DNA from: Theocolax elegans | Lineage: Eukaryota > Arthropoda > Insecta > Hymenoptera > Cerocephalidae | Assembly: GCA_026168455.1 (NCBI GenBank) | Contig: CM047429.1 | Location: 9,513,125 to 9,577,124 of the forward strand | Length of the DNA stretch: 64,000 nucleotides | Direction of reading: 5' to 3' | Part shown: one piece after another, positions 1-10,212 of the stretch | How the letters are laid out: the number at the start of each line of letters is the position of its first letter | Numbering within the stretch: position 1 is the stretch's first letter | The notes under the pieces: generated by a model | Databases searched by the model: none | What the model was told of the DNA's origin: nothing | What the model saw: the letters and a program-made list of their open reading frames with translations, nothing else | Made by a program: the position numbers and the translations under genes

Positions 1-2
1 AA

Positions 3-200
3 TGGCTAGAGAAAATCGACAACCCATCAGGAAGATTGGCATGATGGAGAATGGAGTTAGATCAATGGAATGTGGAGATTCAGCACCGAAGAGGAGCAGA
101 CAATAACGTAGCAGACGCACTTTCTCGACAACCTGTCGAATTTTGCGCAGTTCATACCACCAAGCTTAAAGAAGTAAGAACACGGCCGAAAGAAAAGTAA
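3..200 (+). pseudogene. Ty3/gypsy pol fragment, RNase H C-terminal end
   Basis: Reading frame 3 from base 3 to the TAA at 198-200 gives the end of a retrotransposon RNase H domain. It shows the 'NPSGRLA-W' and 'ADNNVADALSR' signatures that close the RNase H of Ty3/gypsy polyproteins. One in-frame TGA at 42-44 stands where the family has arginine (a CGA to TGA change), so this copy is inactivated. The element continues to the left of the window. No integrase follows downstream, so either the element was internally deleted or its integrase is lost. Assignment to Ty3/gypsy rather than another LTR group rests on these short motifs only. Confidence 0.75.
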
Positions 201-1135
201 TATACGATTTACAAAAAAATAATCGAATAATCAAACATATTTACGAAAAAGATCTTAAATCGCATTATGGTGATACAGTAAACGCAATCTACACCATAAT
301 CCCAGTAGAAACCGCGAGGTGGCTATCGAACACATTGCAAAAAAAAAGCCTCCAAGAAAAGACGCTAGGTGGCGACCAGGACATTGCGCTGCGAACAAAC
401 GAAACCGACACTACAAGATACAAGTATACCCTCATATACTAACGCATTGATCAACTCATCATGGAATACGAAGAAATTTTACAGCCGATGATGGAAGAGT
501 TAAACGCGACAGGTTTCGCATGGTTCAACAGTCTGCGTGAGAAAGACATGAAGGAATATGTGCCGCAGCCAGTAAGCAGTAGCGTCCCTACGGTTCCCAC
601 CTATAACCCATCACCAATCTCGGATAGGATAACCGCAGTGGTGCGAGGGCAACCGAGGATTATAAGCGAGGTTTCAATGAGACGCCGGTACCGCATCATA
701 AATCCACGGTAAGCGAACACGGCACCGTCGAGGTTATCGATTTGACAGACATCGGCGACCCACCCACGCAACCAACGGTACAACATAGACGGGGTACACA
801 GGCAACAATAGACAGAAAACCGGACCCGACCATTAACACCGGTACTGCCTCCAGAACCAACACCAGCACCACAGCCAAAAGAACCAGTTCGACCACCAAA
901 GCCTGTAACCGCACCACAGATAGATAGACCCCGGTACTAGGATCGAACCCAGGTATTGTCGCATGACTTACGATAGATTTTGGATGGTCCTATGGTCTCG
1001 GTACCCCTAGGGGTGAAGAAATACGTGTTTCGCTACGAAGGGTTCAAGAGACTCCTACGGTTAAATCCACGCACGGGTGACATACGACATGCCGGCGCAT
1101 TAAAAGTGGTAAATCTAGACCACACACTTTTGCAT
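201..1135 (+). other. Unresolved 3' internal region of the decayed LTR element
   Basis: This stretch lies between the RNase H end and the LTR-like block. It contains two short open frames on the plus strand: 461-712 (83 codons) and a second frame around 715-927 that is rich in Thr, Pro and Arg and begins with a 'VEVIDLTDIGD' run. I do not recognise either, and no integrase HHCC or DDE signature is visible. They may be decayed 3' coding sequence of the element at 1-200. Base composition is less AT-rich than the flanks to the right. Confidence 0.4.
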
Positions 1136-1525
1136 TAATTAAGTGTAGATAGTAATTTAGTTATTTAAAATTTTATTTTTCTTTCTTTTTTCTCTCCGAT
1201 AATAATTGTAAGAGTGAAACACCGAAATTACACTCTCCAAAGAAAGATAGGAATGCGACACGCAATAATTGCACGCGCTAATTTCTCATCTAGCACATTA
1301 ATTATCCAATTATTAAGTATATTTAATCATTAGGTTTAAGACTCGTAGTATAGTAAGATAGCTTCGCGACAAACGCGTGTCGTAAATCGCGAGTTCAACG
1401 ACCGCGATATAAATAGCCAAGGGTCATTGACCGCTTCTCCCACTACTGCACCTACTAGTCAGGTAATTGACCTTGTTCGGAGTGGGAGAACTGCGCTCTG
1501 CGCATGCGCGCTCTTGCAGATCGGG

Positions 1526-1533
1526 TATATAAG
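1526..1533 (+). promoter_or_regulatory. TATA box of the LTR-like promoter
   Basis: TATATAAG sits in an otherwise GC-rich stretch. About 25-35 bases downstream is CAGTCTGGATCAG, which could hold the initiator. The E-box minisatellite begins about 120 bases further on. Spacing is that expected for a Pol II LTR promoter; start-site position is inferred. Confidence 0.5.
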
Positions 1534-1648
1534 GTGCGCCGAGAACCGCTGTAACCAGTCTGGATCAGGGAGCCGGAGGAAGCTGGTCATGAGCACACGG
1601 TCAGACTGAACCTTCTACCGTAAGCATAACCTACCGTACGCGCTTCTC

Positions 1649-1887
1649 GACCGTATCCTCGCGAGCACACGTGGATTATCCCGACCGTATCTTCGTGAGC
1701 ACACGTAAATTATGCCGACCGTATCCTCGTGAGCACACGTGGATTATGCAGACCGTATCTTCGTGAGCACACGTGGATTATCCCGACCGTATCTTCGTGA
1801 GCACACGTGGATTATCCCGACCGTATCTTCGTGAGCACACGTGGATTATCCCAAACCGTATTTCCGTGTGAACAAACATGATAACCG
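1649..1887 (+). repeat. 34-bp minisatellite with CACGTG E-boxes
   Basis: Six copies of a 34-bp unit start at 1649, 1683, 1717, 1751, 1785 and 1819, followed by a degenerate seventh copy from 1854. Each unit reads GACCGTAT..CGTGAGCACACGTGGATTAT. Five of the six full copies contain the palindromic E-box CACGTG; the copy at 1683 has CACGTA instead. The array lies just downstream of the TATA box inside the LTR-like block. Confidence 0.85.
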
Positions 1888-2058
1888 TTAGTTGCGTCCG
1901 TCTAGGGAACTAGTTGTAAGATAGCATTGTAAAGTTTGTAAGTCGCGTAGTACTAAGTATTGCTTATTCATTTGATTCTAGATTAACTAATTTCGCATCC
2001 CAGTCAGCAGGGAAAACGGCGATTTCATTTATTTTATTGTTATACACAACTTAGCTTT

Positions 2059-2061
<3 letters not shown>

Positions 2062-2111
<50 letters not shown>
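2062..2111. repeat. (AT)n microsatellite
   Basis: An uninterrupted run of about 25 AT dinucleotides inside the LTR-like block. Confidence 0.95.
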
Positions 2112-2114
<3 letters not shown>

Positions 2115-2213
2115 AATCTTTTATAATTGAATTACGGTATAATTATTTCAATTTCTTTCCTGACCGAATCTTGGAATCTGAGCAAGACCCCGGCGAAGAT
2201 TCACTCCGTTACA

Positions 2214-3660
2214 ATGAAATAATAAAAATATTATCAATAAAAAATCTTCCGCAAGAAAAAATAACTATGTGTTGATCTGCCAAGAAACTAATAGTAATAA
2301 ATAGTTCAAATAATCACTATGAAAATGTATTTCATCAAACGCAACACTATTTGTTTCGTATTCAAAGCATTAAAATAGGTTGGTATACCAATTTTCAAGG
2401 TCAAATATACTTTTTAGAATGATAAAACTATGTTTCCTGTATTCAACATACAATATAAATTTCCCCCCGAAACAATTCCAAAATAATATGATACCGAAGT
2501 GGTCGATATATCGACTAGTCCTGTCCTTAAAAGGTTAAATATAAATTCCTATATATTCAGTTGAAATAAACGTGAATAATCATAATGTTAAATAAAATTA
2601 TTTTGCATTTGTATTCAAATTAATTATTTAAATTTGTTATCTCGGCATTTGGATTGTTTGTCAATTAACTCTGATCGTGATATGAGATGGACATTAGGGA
2701 TTTGCTTGTTTCTGCGTCTTTCCTCATGAGCGTATCAAGATTAATTGATTAAACATTTCGACGTAATTCACTTATACAACTTTATTACAACTAACACCTG
2801 TGAACTATCTCATACGGTGAGTGGGGAATTGAAGATTTGTTTCTTCAACGATCTTCCTCACCGAGATAAAGTATCAGGCGTTAGATTTTAAAATAAATAC
2901 ATAAGAACCGATTATCGATACATTAAATATACGCGAAACCATAGTCAGTGGAATTGCTCACTCGCTAATGTGTTGTTTGATGGAAAGTCATTCTCTACCC
3001 TACACTCATCAGTCAGTAAATTCAACAATTCTTAAACAATAATTTATCAATTGTTGAATTTCATTATGTGACCGAATTGGCCCGTTACAGTATATAATTA
3101 GCAAATAGTAGCCTATATGCGAATACAATACTGGTCGACCGATCGAGCAGTACCTTCCGTCTTTTATTGCATGCTGATCCGAGTATACCTACGCTTCACG
3201 CACTGTTCAGTGGAGATCCGTTCCTCCACATATGTACTGATGTCGACGTGTTGGAAAAATCGGTAATTGTGAAATGTAACCCTTCGTTTATTACGTACCA
3301 GATGACAAAAATGCAAAAGGTCGCAGCGAGCGTCTTTAACCTTACTTGAAGTCAGTCTTGTCCGAGCTCTCGAACCTTACACGTCGAGATCATTGTACAC
3401 GCTTACATATTCGAAGTAATACATACGCTTCTATTCTTACACCTCATTTTTGTGTTTGATTTTATTTAAGAATATCAGTTGTACTGGATTAATTTTGAGT
3501 ACGAGGCACCTATACGACGGTGTATAACCCTTTTCCAGCAGTCTGAAAAGTAATCGACGGAGAGCATGACATTAAATAAATCCGCCAAGGGCATGATTAA
3601 TTGCGGTTCTTATAATTTCAGTATTTTGAGCATGAAATACGCGTTGTACTTTTTTGGCTG
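2214..3660. other. AT-rich stretch without recognisable gene
   Basis: No coding similarity is visible on either strand; open frames are short and unconvincing. Two hairpins stand out. At 2815-2863, CGGTGAG and GAAGAT pair with ATCTTC and CTCACCG across an unpaired bulge. At about 3019-3062, a 12-bp arm AATTCAACAATT pairs with AATTGTTGAATT. Neither matches an RNA family I know. Confidence 0.7.
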
Positions 3661-4980
3661 TTATTGTGGAAAAGGAAATAAATGGGAAGACAGTGACATG
3701 AGACATGAGTTACACAAAATGGATGAAAATGAATGAATTGAAAGAGAAAGCACACGGTTAGTGATAGACGCGTAATGGGTGTTCAATTGATGAGCTGTGA
3801 AGAATTTCAACGGTGGAGGGTTAGTTTTTGAGCTAAGACCCATATTTTTGAAGAATTTCCAGGATTTCACAGAGTCATTAACACAGCCAAGTTTCTTCGC
3901 TAGATAATGGAATTTGCTGGAATTTATACCATTTGAGACGCGATTACGCAAAACTTTATAGATGTTGTAGTCTGCAGTTGAACCTGATTAGCGAAATTTG
4001 TCAAAAGTGACGTTTTTGGCTTTGATATCCACTCTTATTTCCTGCGAAAACCATGGTTTGTGTTTCTCATCGATGGTAAAAAGTGTAAAAGGGGCCAAAG
4101 CGTCAAATGAGGAAAGAATTGATTTACAGAGATTAGACAATGAATAGGAAATAGCGCCGAATTTAGTAAGTGGTGAATGATTCAGTGACAATGCAGCACT
4201 AGATAGCTGATAAGCTGGGGATGAATCTGGGGAGAAAGGTTGGTCAAGGCCAACTAGCGCGGACTGAGAAATAGTAGGCGGTGAAGAATAAGAGGTGATG
4301 AATGCTGTGAACGTTGAAGCTAGATTATGAAGGTTGTCCCTTCCAGATTTATTCTCCAAAACTTTTTCACTTCAGCTGACGTATTAAAAGTCTGAAGAGT
4401 AATGTTGGAAGAGCCGTCGTCTTAACATATTCAAAAGACGGTACTGCTTCAAGAATCAGGAAGAGATCCAACCACGTGTGAGATTCAGTCGAAGTCATCG
4501 CATGATGTGTCGGCTCAGACTATATAAGCGAGAGGCCCAGTGCAGATAAATTTGCCCTAAATTTATTTGCAACAACACTAGGGGAGCCCATGTCAATGTT
4601 AAAGTCACCTGTGACAACGTATGGTAGGCGGCGGAGGGCCTGCGATAGACCTACTCACCAAACGTAAGATGAGAAATTCGGGAACATTCGACAAGACGGG
4701 ATCCGAATGCGCGACGATACTTACATCAAAATCCTTAAGAAAATAAGCCGCTGCACCACCCCCTTCCTTTTCCACACGATCTAATCGGTGCAAAACATAG
4801 ACAGGTACTCTGATAATATCAGTAGTATCGTGTTCGGCAAGAAAGGTTTCAGTTATGGCAATAACATCGAAGGACGTCAGAAGATCTAAAGCTTCAAAAG
4901 CTGAAAAATAGGTCTTTAGACGATTTATATTAACATGAAAAATTGAGAATGATTTGGAGGTTTTCTCAGTATTGGCCCGA
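3661..4980 (-). pseudogene. Non-LTR retrotransposon fragment A (AP-endonuclease and linker)
   Basis: Read on the minus strand from about 4975 downward, this encodes pieces of an apurinic-type endonuclease as found at the N-terminus of non-LTR pol proteins. The order is 'NINRLKT..', 'VIAITETFL' (catalytic Glu region, about 4875-4850), 'VVTGDFNID' (about 4630-4600) and 'SHTWLDL' (about 4480-4460). A linker with 'KPWFSQEIR' (about 4060-4030) follows, and then a segment (3951-3661) that should precede the RT. Several frameshifts and stops break it, for example near 4640. RT catalytic motifs are absent. The family is jockey/CR1-like in layout, but the clade is not certain. It abuts fragment B at about 5010-5040. 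Confidence 0.7.
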
Positions 4981-5039
4981 CCAGACCTGTCTCATTTGGT
5001 ATAAAGGGGAATATTAAAGAGAGAGAGAGATGAACAACA

Positions 5040-6400
5040 AGAATATTGAAATTTTCTGTCGATCCCCGCACGTATGTCTTCTGTCAACTTAAGCAAAGCA
5101 GTTTCGGTTGAGTGGTATGATCTAAAACCAGTTTGTATTGAGTCCATTGTCGAGCATAACTGGAAAAACTCCTGCAGCTGATTTAAGGCAATTTTCTCTA
5201 AAACCTTTGAAAGAAAACATAAGAGTACAATTGGTCGGAAATCAGGAGGCGATGATGGTATTTTTCAAGGGCATAATATGAGCCTTCTGCCAGATGTTAG
5301 GGGAAATGCTTGTCAAAAAAAAGAGTTAAATATTTTAACAAGGTAATTACCAATAACAGACAAGAACCCGTCTATAACACTTTGCGATATGCTGTCCGCC
5401 CCACAAGCCTGTGAGGAAAAATGCGAAATCGCCAATATAACATCATTTATATTGATTTCTTTAAAGAAGAAACCTTCCTAAGTAGCCTGTTGAATTATTT
5501 TATGAAGCCTAAGATATACGATTCTGATAATACTCTGTTTTAGTTGTCTTGGTTCTATCGTCTGTATGTCTTCTAATAAGAAGAAATTTTTCAAGCATTT
5601 TTGGGTCCTTCGTACATGAGTAACATCTAAATAGTGCGTTCTGTTTGCGCTGTAACTAGGATAGCTCTATGTTCACATAAGACGACCTACACATTTTCGG
5701 TTTGATGATTTTAAGAGTAGCAAGTAAGCCCACGTCCGCTGATATATTATCACAGACATCCCAGCGCACGCTCAATGCCAATCTCAGCCACACAAAAAGG
5801 CGACCAAACACACTGGGAAAGCAAACATTGAATATAATTGACCGTGATAATTTTAAAATCGCGGCAGTAATCGTATCAGAAGTAACGGTATGACCATTAT
5901 GAAAGGGTGCCATGATGTTACTAAGATCAATAATAGAGTCATTATCAGCGATAAAAATGATATCCAAACAAGTACTTGAGGTGGAGGTTGAATGCGTGGG
6001 TCCATGCTGAACAAGTTGCAAAGAAAGTTCCGCCGATAAATTGCGAACGAACTTAGAATCATCACACTCCTTGAGAATATCGGCATTTAGATCACCCATA
6101 TTGAATTTCTGACTATAATCAATACTAAATTTGCGAAGATTATTTAAAAAGTCTGAGTTACCTACAAAGGCAATCTTTGATGGCCGATAAATAACGCTCT
6201 TGAATAATACAAAAAATATGTTCAGTTATGCCTGGTTTAAAAGGAAGCTCGGTTTCAATGAAATTTCGATCTTGCCTAATTACCATATAGTCTTTTATCT
6301 GAATCACGGCCTTCTCAATCCGCGAGTCAAGCCTCGACTCGGCTACTCCAAAGAGATCATGGGAGGGAAAGTCAGAAAGACCTGACTAACTTGATGAATG
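5040..6400 (-). pseudogene. Non-LTR retrotransposon fragment B (endonuclease to RT start)
   Basis: On the minus strand, 'LFGVAESRLDS' (about 6355-6325) marks the endonuclease N-terminal half and 'VYRPSK' lies near 6190. 'MGDLNADIL' starts at 6099 and 'FHNGH' near 5905. The linker passes about 5650-5470, and the start of a reverse transcriptase follows with 'DFRPI', 'LSKVLEKI' and 'QTGF' (about 5250-5120). The fragment ends before the RT catalytic motif. Frames are broken several times. Its endonuclease sequence (GDLNADIL) differs from that of fragment A (GDFNIDMG), so these are two insertions and not a duplication. Plus-strand frames here, such as 6200-6385, are antisense shadows. Confidence 0.7.
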
Positions 6401-6967
6401 CGAGCCCTGAGAGAGCCATTCACTCAATTTTCTTTAGTAAGTACATTATTATCACCATTAACACTGCTTTTGATAATCAAATCATTATCATTACCACTAT
6501 TATTACTGTTGTTACCATTATTATTTTTTTTTTTTTTAGATTATTAGGCTTTCTAAACCCATCGGTTTATTTTAGCCACCATTATTATTATTTGCTTGTA
6601 AGAAATCGGCAAGGATAGTGTCAGACTTATTTGCGTGATAAATTTGCTTTTATCTTCATTTTTTTCATTACTTTTATCATTATTGCTCTTAATTTTGCTT
6701 TTAGTGTTATTTTTAGTTCTAGTAATCTTTTTTTGTCTTCTTCAGCAAATTCTGTTATTTTTCGTACCCTTAATAATTTGCTGCAGCTGATCTTTGCAGT
6801 TCTGTTAAATTATTAAAAATGAGGGCAGCTGTCCCTTCCCGCACTTTAACGTCAAAATTGCTAACATTATACCAGACATGCTTGAATCCCACCTTCTTAA
6901 CAGAAATTTTCAGTTCCTCGAATTTTTGGTATTTGTTTTGTATTCAGATTCTCATTCACATATATAT
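6401..6967. other. T/AT-rich simple sequence
   Basis: The stretch is rich in ATT/TTA-type short repeats and poly-T runs (for example 6520-6540). It ends in a TATATATACAT run that served as the insertion site of the solo LTR. No gene is supported. Confidence 0.75.
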
Positions 6968-7265
6968 ACATTGTAACGGTGTGGGTACTGGCGATATGTA
7001 AGGCCCACGGTTAGGCCCAATTTGTCCCAACTTACCAACCTTACACCTCGTTTGACTTAGATACCGTGTGTTGGGCCCTATGCCCAAAATTGCCAACTAG
7101 GATAAACACCGGAGAGGGCGGTATTCGTAGGATAGGACAGTAACCGGTAAAACAAAATCAACAATCGATATTTTACGTTAATCGGCGAGAAAGATTGTCT
7201 CGCCGAGTCAATTTATTAAATAAACAATTCAATACTAATAAATTAACAACAAATCGTCGCCTTAG

Positions 7266-7453
7266 TGCAAGAAGGTTCCAATTCAAATTTTTGTTTCAAA
7301 AAGGGTCCAATTCAAATTTTCGTTTCAAAAAGGTTCCAATTCAAATTTTCGTTTCAAAAAGGTTCCAATTCAAATTTTCGTTTCAAAAAGGTTCCAATTC
7401 AAATGTTTATTTCAAAAAGGTTCCAATTCAAATGTTTCTTCAAGAGGGTTCCA
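7266..7453 (+). repeat. 29-bp tandem repeats, left foldback arm
   Basis: About six copies of a 29-bp unit, GGTTCCAATTCAAATTTTCG followed by TTTCAAAAA. They appear in reverse complement in the right arm. The open frames found here arise because the unit lacks stop codons; they are not genes. Confidence 0.9.
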
Positions 7454-7816
7454 ATTAAATTGTCAACTTTGTTTCACTAAAAATCGTGACAGCACCTTAA
7501 TCTCTAAAAATTTTTATCACCTAATACCTTTTCAATAACTCTCGGCATTTCTTATTAGAAAATTTTTATCTAAATATTTTCGCGGTTTCGTAAAATAATT
7601 TTTGCTGAAGAATTATATCGTCGTATTTAAGAAGACTAGCACGTTTACATTTAATAAAGCATTCAGATAGGCTGGTCTTCGTAAATCACGACGATATAAA
7701 AAAATGAAATAATAATAAAAAAAATTCTCGTCTTAGACAAGAATGTAGATTAGACTGGAAAATATAATCTAATATTTAAAATGCAATTAATACATTATTC
7801 GTCGAATCGTTAATAC

Positions 7817-8488
7817 TGTAACTGTATAGTTCGAATTTACGCCCACTTATACCAATAAATATATCTTCACTGCCTATACGATTAAAATAACTTTATTGGC
7901 TTCGTAACAAATACATATTCCCAATTGCCTATACTAATACGAATATCCATCCATAATATCCATCCATAAAACTCTGACGTGCGTAGCGCGCTTTATCCAC
8001 TATTCCACTAGTACTATTAATACACTGTGAAACTTTTTCGCTGTAAAAGACAGTGCATAGCGAACACTGTACCCGCGTGACTAAATTCATCGTTAAAACG
8101 CATGCGCGTTACTTTGAACAACAAGTGCCCGATCACCGCGTTTTAAGATGTTGGCGAAAACTAAGATGTAAGGTGCTCTACAGCAGAAAAGACGGTGTAG
8201 AGCGAACACTATACATGCGATACTAAATTCATCGAAAAAATACATTAAGAAATTATGGGGGTGGTACATCTGACTGGTTACCGACGGAGCAAAAAATCTT
8301 TGATGTTACAATTATTTAACAAAATGCGCTATTTTATGCAAATCCCAAATACAGAAGCACTAGGTAATTCAATAATTTATCGTTCTATAAAGTTACAGGC
8401 CAATACATGAAGGACACCTTAGAAAATTTCTGCACGGAAAAGTACGGAAAATCGTGTATTTTCGGTAAATTCGAACTATACAGTTACA
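7817..8488. mobile_element. Insertion with 24-bp terminal inverted repeats inside left arm
   Basis: TGTAACTGTATAGTTCG and the next seven bases at 7817-7840 are perfectly inverted at 8465-8488. The right foldback arm has no counterpart of the interior, so this 672-bp block is an insertion or local rearrangement of the left arm only. The outer half of the inverted repeat is also present in the right arm, so the true ends may be shorter. The interior holds two diverged copies of a roughly 70-bp segment (about 8043-8110 and 8180-8250) with AGCGAACACTRTAC in common. No coding capacity is seen. Confidence 0.6.
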
Positions 8489-8717
8489 TTTTTTAAATTA
8501 ATATTGAATTTTGTCGGTCTTGCTGAGCTAACGTCTAACGACTCTAAGAACTCCAAGTTGCTCGCTCGAAAAGGCACGACAATTCGCCGCGTATCAATCC
8601 CGAGGACAACATTATGAAGGCCACAAGCCGCCAGACATAAACCAAAAGAAGAAGCAAATAAAATACTAAGTAATAAAATTGAAAATAATTTAATAAGAAA
8701 GAAAGAAGTTTTAAGTC

Positions 8718-8790
8718 TATGTATTTCGTCTTGGGACCGTCTACCAGAACTCATCAGTGGGGCGCAGACGGTCCCTGCCCCAGACACACA
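8718..8790 (-). ncRNA. Hammerhead ribozyme, type III topology (left foldback arm)
   Basis: Read on the minus strand from 8790, stem III is TGTGTG, then UC, then stem I TGGGGC...GCCCCA (6 bp). The core CTGATGA follows at 8757-8751. Stem II is GTTCTGG...CCAAGAC (one C-A mismatch), then GAAA (8727-8724) and the second strand of stem III, TACATA. All invariant core residues are present. The predicted cleavage is after C at 8783. Loop I holds ACCGTCTGC and loop II holds GTAGACGGT, able to pair over 9 bp including one G-U. Stem III is open-ended, hence type III. Self-cleavage is inferred, not shown. Confidence 0.8.
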
Positions 8791-9206
8791 AGACAATATT
8801 ATTGAACCAAAATAATGATAAACTTAAAATTTTGGTATCGTAAGAACGAATGAACGGAGCCTATATAAGTACACATAAGGTGGAAAATCTGATTGTGGAT
8901 GGAAAAGTGCCCCCTAACATCAGAGTATGTACTATGGACATAATTTTAAACGAAAGTCCTGTTATTATTAAAAATATAATTTTTCTCGCCCAGGCAAAAG
9001 TTTTTAAATTAATATTGAATTTTGTCGGTCTTGCTGAGCTAACGTCTAACGACTCTAAGAAATCCAAGTTGCTCGCACGAAAAGAGTGACTGTCTTGCTG
9101 AGCTAACGTCTAACGACTCTAAGAACTCCAAGTTGCTCGCTCGAAAAGAGTTCTTACGATACCAAAATTTTAAGTTTATCATTATTTTGATTCAATAATA
9201 TTGTCT

Positions 9207-9279
9207 TGTGTGTCTGGGGCAGAGACCGTCTGCGCCCCACTGATGAGTTCTGGCAGACGGTCCCAAGACGACACACATA
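9207..9279 (+). ncRNA. Hammerhead ribozyme with mutated core (right foldback arm)
   Basis: This is the inverted partner of the motif at 8718-8790. It has stem III TGTGTG/CACACA (six pairs at 9207-9212 and 9274-9279, one of them G-T), UC at 9213-9214, stem I TGGGGC/GCCCCA (9215-9220 and 9234-9239) and the core CTGATGA at 9240-9246. Loop I ACCGTCTGC (9225-9233) and loop II GCAGACGGT (9253-9261) are perfectly complementary over 9 bp. The GAAA core strand reads GACA (9270-9273), a change in a conserved core adenosine expected to abolish or cripple cleavage. Confidence 0.7.
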
Positions 9280-9887
9280 GACTTAAAATTTCTTTCTTTC
9301 TTATTAAATTATTTTCAATTTTATTACTTAGTATTTTATTTGCTTCTTCTTTTGGTTTATGTCTGGCGGCTTGTGGCCTTCATAATGTTGTCCTCGGGAT
9401 TGATACGCGGCGAATTGTTGTTCCTTTTCGAGCGAGCAACTTGGAGTTCTTAGAGTCGTTAGACGTTAGCTCAGCAAGACCGACAAAATTCAATATTAAT
9501 TTAAAAACTTTTGCCTGGGCGAGAAAAATTATATTTTTAATATACAGTTACAGTATTAACGATTCGACGAATATTGTATTAATTGCATTTTAAATATTAG
9601 ATTATATTTTCCAGTCTAATCTACATTCTTGTCTAAGACGAGAATTTTTTTTATTATTTATATTATTAACAATAATAAATTTAAATAATAAACAGAATAT
9701 TTTGATACGGAAGTAAAAATTATTTTCATTTTTTTATATCGTCGTGATTTACAAAGTCCAGCCCATCTGAATGCTTTATTAAATGTAAACGTGCTAGTTA
9801 TTGAAAAGGTATTAGGTGATAAACATTTTTAGAGATTAAGGTGCTGTCACAATTTTTAGTGAAACAAAGTTGACAATTTAATTGGAA

Positions 9888-10212
9888 CCTTCTCGAAGAA
9901 ACATTTGAATTGGAACCTTTTTGAAATAAACATTTGAATTGGAACCTTTTTGTAATAAACATTTGAATTGGAACCTTTTTGAAACAAACATTTGAATTGG
10001 AACCTTTTTGAAACGAAAATTTGAATTGGAACCTTTTTGAAACGAAAATTTGAATTGGAACCTTTTTGAAATAAACATTTGAATTGGAACCTTTTTGAAA
10101 CAAACATTTGAATTGGAACCTTTTTGAAACGAAAATTTGAATTGGACCGTTTTTGAAAGGAAAATTTGAATTGGACCCTTTTTGAAGAAAAATTTGAATT
10201 GGAACCTTCTTG
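9888..10212 (-). repeat. 29-bp tandem repeats, right foldback arm
   Basis: About eleven copies of the same 29-bp unit as at 7266-7453, in reverse complement. The copy number differs between arms (about 6 versus 11), so the arms have expanded or contracted independently. Confidence 0.9.

Larger units (their letters stand above)
1136..2213 (+). mobile_element. LTR-like block, probably 3' LTR of the decayed element
   Basis: The block begins TGTAGATAG and ends CTCCGTTACA, so it has TG...CA termini. It contains a TATA box, a transcribed-leader-like tandem repeat and an (AT)n tract. It follows the 3' end of a gypsy-type pol in the same orientation, which fits a 3' LTR. I found no second copy and no clear polypurine tract just upstream, so both borders are approximate. 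The next 1.4 kb to the right is unrelated AT-rich DNA. Confidence 0.4.

Noticed and set aside
940..965. Minus-strand GGGTTCGATCC, a tRNA B-box-like sequence
   Set aside because: The T-arm does not pair, and no A box or acceptor stem is found; not a tRNA or a convincing SINE.
2999..3015. CTGATGAG on the minus strand as a further hammerhead core
   Set aside because: No stem I, no stem II and no GAAA strand at a suitable distance; chance match.
3167..3349. 60-codon plus-strand frame
   Set aside because: No similarity, no promoter or splice context; expected by chance.
6200..6385. 61-codon plus-strand frame
   Set aside because: The minus strand here encodes the endonuclease of non-LTR fragment B.
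9201..9593. 130-codon frame with a hydrophobic segment
   Set aside because: It overlaps the hammerhead and recurs inverted in the other foldback arm; no similarity to a protein and no independent support.
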